Assembly: GCA_028711205.1 (NCBI GenBank)
Contig: JAQTSP010000082.1
Coordinates: 1 to 8,075 of the forward strand
DNA from: Eubacteriales bacterium
Lineage (GTDB): Bacteria > Bacillota > Clostridia > Christensenellales > SZUA-584
Direction of reading: 5' to 3'
DNA: 8,075 bases
Shown: positions 4,642-8,075 of the stretch, piece by piece
Layout: each line of letters begins with the position of its first letter
Numbering within the stretch: position 1 is the stretch's first letter
The notes under the pieces: generated by a model
Seen by the model: only the letters and a program-made list of their open reading frames with translations
Database searches by the model: none
Told to the model about the DNA's origin: nothing
Translations under genes and position numbers: made by a program

Positions 4642-5579
4642 CTGTTTTTTTCCTCCAACATATCGAAAAACATCTTCTCGACCGCCAGTCTAAAGTTGAC
4701 CGGGAAGAAGAAACGTCTCTCTGCTTTAAGTATAGCACTAATCATATTACTTATCGCACCGCTTGTAAAGTGCAAAGCGGCATTCGTGATGCTGTCCGTT
4801 TGGTCGCGGTTGATGATCAGATTCTTGTTATTTGTCTTCATGTACACATGAATATCCCGGTAGTATGACTGCATGACTGAGAGCAGCGGCAGAAGCCTGT
4901 CCTTGTTGGCCTCAAGGCAATCCGCGTACGCGCTGATGGCCATGCTTTTTTGAGACAGCAGCTTTTGACAAATTTCGAGAACGGCCGACCGCGCGTCCCA
5001 AAAGCCGGTATCCTGATACAGAAGCGCCGCTTCGTCGACATATCCGCCCGACAGGTCGCTGAGTATATGAGCGGCCGTATCGTCGGCTTTCAGTGTATCC
5101 GCGATGGCGCGCACGGCGTTTTTTTCCGGCGCCAGATATACGGCGGCGCACCGTGACGCGACGGTGGGCAATACGCCGGACGCCGATCTCGCCTGAAGTA
5201 TGATCACGGTGTCCTTTGGCGGCTGTTCCAGCGATTTTAACATGCTGTTCGCGGCAGCGTCTGTCATATCGTCGGCGTTTTCGATGACAACGGCTTTGTA
5301 CCCGCCTTCATACGCTTTTTCAGCGATAAAAGATATGGCTTCTCTGAATTCAGCGACCTTTGGCGCACTGAGCCGCATGATATCGACATGCCCGTCCGTG
5401 ACCTTGCGGCAGTCGGCACAATCGCCGCAGCCGCCCTTTTTGCAGTACAGCCGCATCAAAAACGTATCCGCCAGCCTTTTTGAGACGCCGGGCCGCGCGC
5501 ATATGATCAGATAAGGCCCCTGAATGTTCCTGTTTTCGGCCACGCTCAAAAAGCGGTGCCGCGCGGTATCGTCCGTCAT
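4629..5579 (-). CDS. holB: DNA polymerase III delta-prime subunit
   Basis: The delta-prime subunit of the clamp-loader complex, which places the beta sliding clamp on primed DNA together with tau/gamma and delta. In 316 residues it shows a degenerate P-loop (CARPGVSKR, about 27-35, lacking the GKT needed for ATP binding). A zinc module follows: C46 ... CGDCADC (C51, C54, C57). Then come a Walker-B-like strand VVIENADDM (about 97-105), the motif LKSLEQPPKDTVIIL (114-128) and the SRC arginine-finger motif (142-144). Loss of nucleotide binding is common in delta-prime, where the subunit is a static part of the loader. The C-terminal helical region is poorly conserved, as usual. The start ATG overlaps the tmk stop as ATGA, with AGGGG upstream. 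The neighbours tmk and yaaT confirm the identity. Confidence 0.95.
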   Translation of the reverse strand: MTDDTARHRFLSVAENRNIQGPYLIICARPGVSKRLADTFLMRLYCKKGGCGDCADCRKVTDGHVDIMRLSAPKVAEFREAISFIAEKAYEGGYKAVVIENADDMTDAAANSMLKSLEQPPKDTVIILQARSASGVLPTVASRCAAVYLAPEKNAVRAIADTLKADDTAAHILSDLSGGYVDEAALLYQDTGFWDARSAVLEICQKLLSQKSMAISAYADCLEANKDRLLPLLSVMQSYYRDIHVYMKTNNKNLIINRDQTDSITNAALHFTSGAISNMISAILKAERRFFFPVNFRLAVEKMFFDMLEEKNRWKK

Positions 5580-6205
5580 AACACCCCTGCGTTTTTCAGT
5601 ATCGGATCAAGCTTTTGCTTGATGACCTCATGCGTCTCGTATTTCGTACCCTGCGCGTCGACGGACAGCACGTCCTTTTCTTTTGACAGCGCGACGAACC
5701 CGTCAAAGACCCGCCTGTGAAACGATATGTGCTCGCGCTCCAACCGGTCGTGCTCTTTGTTCTCGTTCATCCGTTCAAACGCGCGCTCGGGCGGGACGTT
5801 GATGAAAACGGTCACATCGGGCATATAGCCGGCTATCGCGATCTTGTTGATCTGCCATACCGTGTCGATATCAAGCTGGCGGCCATATCCCTGATAGGCA
5901 ATTGACGACAAGACAAAGCGGTCGCAAAGCACGACCTTGCCTGCGTCGACGGCGGGTTTTATGACCTGCCGGACATGTTCCGCCCTTGCGGCGGCGTAGA
6001 GCAGCGCTTCGGTGAGAGCGGTCATCTCGCTGTTGTCTTTATCGAGAAGTATCTCTCTTATCTTCTCGGCAACGGGGCTTCCGCCGGGTTCTCGCGTTAG
6101 GACGACATCGACGCCAAGGCTCTCCAGGTATTCCGAAAGAAAGCGCAGCTGTGTCGATTTTCCGCATCCGTCCGCACCTTCAAACACGATAAACAATCCT
6201 TTCAT
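5576..6205 (-). CDS. tmk: Thymidylate kinase
   Basis: Cytoplasmic dTMP kinase (ATP + dTMP gives ADP + dTDP), the essential step shared by de novo and salvage dTTP synthesis. The 209-residue length is standard. Visible motifs are the P-loop FEGADGCGKST (8-18), TREPGG (37-42) for phosphate and substrate contact, the DRF signature (95-97) followed by SSIAYQGYGR (100-109), and an Arg-rich LID region (141-165). GGAGG lies 8 bp before the ATG, which overlaps the preceding HAD stop as ATGA; its own stop overlaps the holB start in the same way. In Bacillus yaaQ and yaaR lie between tmk and holB; here they are absent. Confidence 0.97.
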   Translation of the reverse strand: MKGLFIVFEGADGCGKSTQLRFLSEYLESLGVDVVLTREPGGSPVAEKIREILLDKDNSEMTALTEALLYAAARAEHVRQVIKPAVDAGKVVLCDRFVLSSIAYQGYGRQLDIDTVWQINKIAIAGYMPDVTVFINVPPERAFERMNENKEHDRLEREHISFHRRVFDGFVALSKEKDVLSVDAQGTKYETHEVIKQKLDPILKNAGVL

Positions 6206-6888
6206 TCATCATTCCTCCCAAGCATCAAAGATAAATCTTCTGCGCTGTCCACGATAAAATCGCAGCCGGCATCACGAAGCTCGTCAAAATCGCCGTAGCC
6301 ATAAAGCACGCCCACCGTATCAAAACCGACATGCCTTCCGCCCAAGACATCGTATAACCGGTCTCCGACCATCACGGCTTCATCCGGCGCCTGGTCTAGC
6401 GACCGCACCGCGCGTTCCAAGACATCGTTTTTATAATAGACGCCAAGGTCGTGCCTCGCCGCGAACACCTCTGAAAACAGGTCCAGTATTTCGAAGTGCC
6501 GGAGTACGCTGAGCGCCTGCGGTTCGGGTTTCGACGTGGCCACGTATACCTTTTTACCCGACCGGCTGATGTCTAAAATGGCGTCTTTGATGCCGTCATA
6601 AAGCCGGTTTTCAAATATGCCTTTATTCAAATAATATTCTTTGAAATAACCGTAAGCTGTTGCGGCATCTTCCTCGCTGAATCCGTACTCATGCATCAGA
6701 TGCATCTTTAAAGGAGGCCCCATAAGCAGTCTGAGCTTGTTTTCATCTTTTTCCTGATGCCCAATCTTGTCAAACATATAACGAAAACCTTTGATAGCAC
6801 CATCGCCTGATGCCGTGATCGTGCCGTCGAGGTCAAAAAATACCGCTCTGTAACGGCTGTTGTCTTTACAAGTTAAGTTTCTGATCAT
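6202..6888 (-). CDS. HAD hydrolase, phosphoglycolate/pyrophosphatase type
   Basis: A 228-residue HAD-superfamily phosphatase of the Gph/PpaX group (small-molecule phosphate monoesters or pyrophosphate). Four motifs are intact: FFDLDGT (Asp19 nucleophile, Asp21 acid/base), VATSKP (Thr118, motif II), Lys153 in YKNDVL (motif III) and MVGDRLYD (Asp176 and Asp180 for Mg2+, motif IV). A helical cap occupies about 30-95, and LYGYGD near 195-200 is typical of the Gph branch. GGGAG is 5 bp before the ATG, which overlaps the upstream stop as ATGA. The substrate cannot be deduced. Its place directly ahead of tmk could suggest a nucleotide or damaged-metabolite housekeeping role, but that is inference. 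Confidence 0.9.
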   Translation of the reverse strand: MIRNLTCKDNSRYRAVFFDLDGTITASGDGAIKGFRYMFDKIGHQEKDENKLRLLMGPPLKMHLMHEYGFSEEDAATAYGYFKEYYLNKGIFENRLYDGIKDAILDISRSGKKVYVATSKPEPQALSVLRHFEILDLFSEVFAARHDLGVYYKNDVLERAVRSLDQAPDEAVMVGDRLYDVLGGRHVGFDTVGVLYGYGDFDELRDAGCDFIVDSAEDLSLMLGRNDE

Positions 6889-8075
6889 AGTCGCTCCCTG
6901 TAGATATAAATGGACTCGTCGTCCACGCCAAACATGTCAAACCCCTGCCGTCTCGCTTCGAGAAGATACCCCGTTATCTCGAAAGAAATGACCTGCCCCC
7001 GCTGGATGACGGCTTCTCCCGGCGGATATACGCCGGCCGTGCACGCTGAAACGCACCCGGCTGAACGCTCAATCCGTACTTTTTCTATATTACCCCAGAA
7101 TCTTGAATTTTGCGAATACTTTGTTGCGCCCGGCATGCTGTATGGAGAAAAATAGATGTTTCGGCCGCGTACTTTCTCGACTCGCCGGAGCGCTTCATAG
7201 AGCGTTTCCAAATGGGCGGCCGAATCTCCGACCGTCAGTAATAGGAGTATGTTCTTCATATCCGCCGCTTCGATATGGATACCCTGGTTGGCGAGCATGT
7301 TCCTCAAAGCAATGCCCGTATGGCCTGTCCCGCTGACATCGATGACCATTTTTAGATAATCCCTGTCCGTGATGCCGCTCTGGTCTATTTCGGGGCAGTC
7401 GAAGCCGGGCAGTGCGCCGATCATTTCCTCGAAGCGCTTGCCAAGGCTGATGATGCGGTAAAGCTCCTGTTCTCCTTTGTCACGCATATACGCATGGGCA
7501 TAGTCAAGAGACCCGAGCAGTATATAAGACGGGCTTGTCGTTTGAACGACGGACAATGCCCGCTTGACTTCAAACTTGTCGACAAGCGCGTTTCTGCCGA
7601 CGCAGACGCAGGCGCACTGGTTCATGGCGGGCAATGTTTTGTGCGCGCTCTCCGTCCAGATATCCGCGCCGGCATGTGACGGCGAGAGCGGCAGCAGCGA
7701 CGAATACACGAAATGGGCGGCATGCGCGGCATCGACGACAAGCGGGATGCCCGCTTTGTGCACGGCCTCTGATATGGCTTCAATATCGCAGCAGAGCCCG
7801 AAATAGTTGGGATATGTGATGAACACCGCCGCCGCGTCTTTATGGGTACGGAGCGCCGATTTGATATCGTCAATGCGTACGACGGCCGGATAGTCGCAGG
7901 GCGCCGCGCCAAGATAGACCGGCGTGATGCCAAGCATGAATACCGCGTTTGCCGCGCTTAAGTGAATACCGCGCGGGAAAATGACCTTCTTGCCCCGGAA
8001 CAGCGACAGCATGGTAAATACCCCCGCTGTCGCGCCGCCCGTCGTATAATACGCCGCACCGGCGTCAATATATTC
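6885..8075 (-). CDS. Orn/Lys/Arg decarboxylase-family PLP enzyme, 5'-truncated
   Basis: The frame continues without a stop to the window edge, so the protein starts outside. Upstream of the Met codon at 8012 there are 21 more residues in frame, including GAAYYTTGGATAGVF, the glycine-rich phosphate-binding region of the family. Numbering from that Met, DAAHAAHF (94-101) carries the PLP-contacting Asp94 and His97, and SAHKTLPAMNQ (122-132) the Schiff-base Lys125. The C-terminal part contains YPPGEAVIQRGQVIS, typical of the decarboxylase C-terminal domain. It resembles the short YaaO/SpeA-like members, probably lysine or arginine decarboxylases feeding polyamine synthesis; the substrate cannot be told. 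In Bacillus yaaO also stands just upstream of tmk, so the position is conserved. Its stop overlaps the next start (ATGA). Confidence 0.92.
   Translation of the reverse strand, partial: EYIDAGAAYYTTGGATAGVFTMLSLFRGKKVIFPRGIHLSAANAVFMLGITPVYLGAAPCDYPAVVRIDDIKSALRTHKDAAAVFITYPNYFGLCCDIEAISEAVHKAGIPLVVDAAHAAHFVYSSLLPLSPSHAGADIWTESAHKTLPAMNQCACVCVGRNALVDKFEVKRALSVVQTTSPSYILLGSLDYAHAYMRDKGEQELYRIISLGKRFEEMIGALPGFDCPEIDQSGITDRDYLKMVIDVSGTGHTGIALRNMLANQGIHIEAADMKNILLLLTVGDSAAHLETLYEALRRVEKVRGRNIYFSPYSMPGATKYSQNSRFWGNIEKVRIERSAGCVSACTAGVYPPGEAVIQRGQVISFEITGYLLEARRQGFDMFGVDDESIYIYRERL

Noticed and set aside
1..8075. CRISPR array, insertion sequence or defence/toxin system
   Set aside because: No regularly spaced repeats, transposase-like frames, or toxin-antitoxin pairs were seen; the only mobile-element part is the integrase end at the left.

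Overview
The window looks like a chromosomal segment of a Clostridia-type member of the Bacillota. The evidence is the thymidylate kinase, DNA polymerase III delta-prime and YaaT/RicT gene series preceded by an Orn/Lys/Arg-decarboxylase-family gene (compare yaaO-tmk-holB-yaaT of Bacillus), strong GGAGG ribosome binding sites, a clostridial-type 2[4Fe-4S] ferredoxin, and moderate G+C. The species cannot be named from the sequence.

Left end (1-1220): the C-terminal part of a tyrosine-recombinase integrase reads toward an intact tRNA-Gly(CCC) on the opposite strand. The 3' end of the tRNA faces the integrase. The gap between them holds three copies of TACCATCA, a perfect 7-bp inverted repeat and a factor-independent terminator in the tRNA direction. 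This is the typical end of an integrative element (prophage or ICE) inserted in the 3' end of a tRNA gene. The rest of the element lies outside the window to the left, and chromosomal DNA starts at the tRNA.

Middle (1294-3440): a CrcB/Fluc fluoride channel gene with a good sigma-A promoter (minus strand). Divergent from it are a cysteine-rich protein of unknown function (plus strand), with an upstream sequence resembling a mother-cell sporulation promoter, and a short, degenerate GNAT-like gene. These converge on a ferredoxin gene at a bidirectional terminator.

Right (3441-8075): all genes are on the minus strand. In transcription order they are a PLP-dependent Orn/Lys/Arg decarboxylase-family enzyme (5' end outside the window), a HAD phosphatase of the Gph/PpaX type, tmk, holB, yaaT, then the ferredoxin. 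The first three junctions are ATGA stop/start overlaps and holB-yaaT overlap by 13 bp, so these five genes are probably one translationally coupled operon. Together they cover dTTP precursor supply (tmk), clamp loading (holB) and the Fe-S RNA-processing factor YaaT/RicT. The ferredoxin has its own candidate promoter, overlapped by a CRP-like palindrome.

I see no complete new defence or mobile system. The points most worth checking are the channel lacking both canonical fluoride-contact phenylalanines, the cysteine-rich orphan with its sporulation-like promoter, the integrase/tRNA attachment region, and the ferredoxin with its palindrome beside yaaT.
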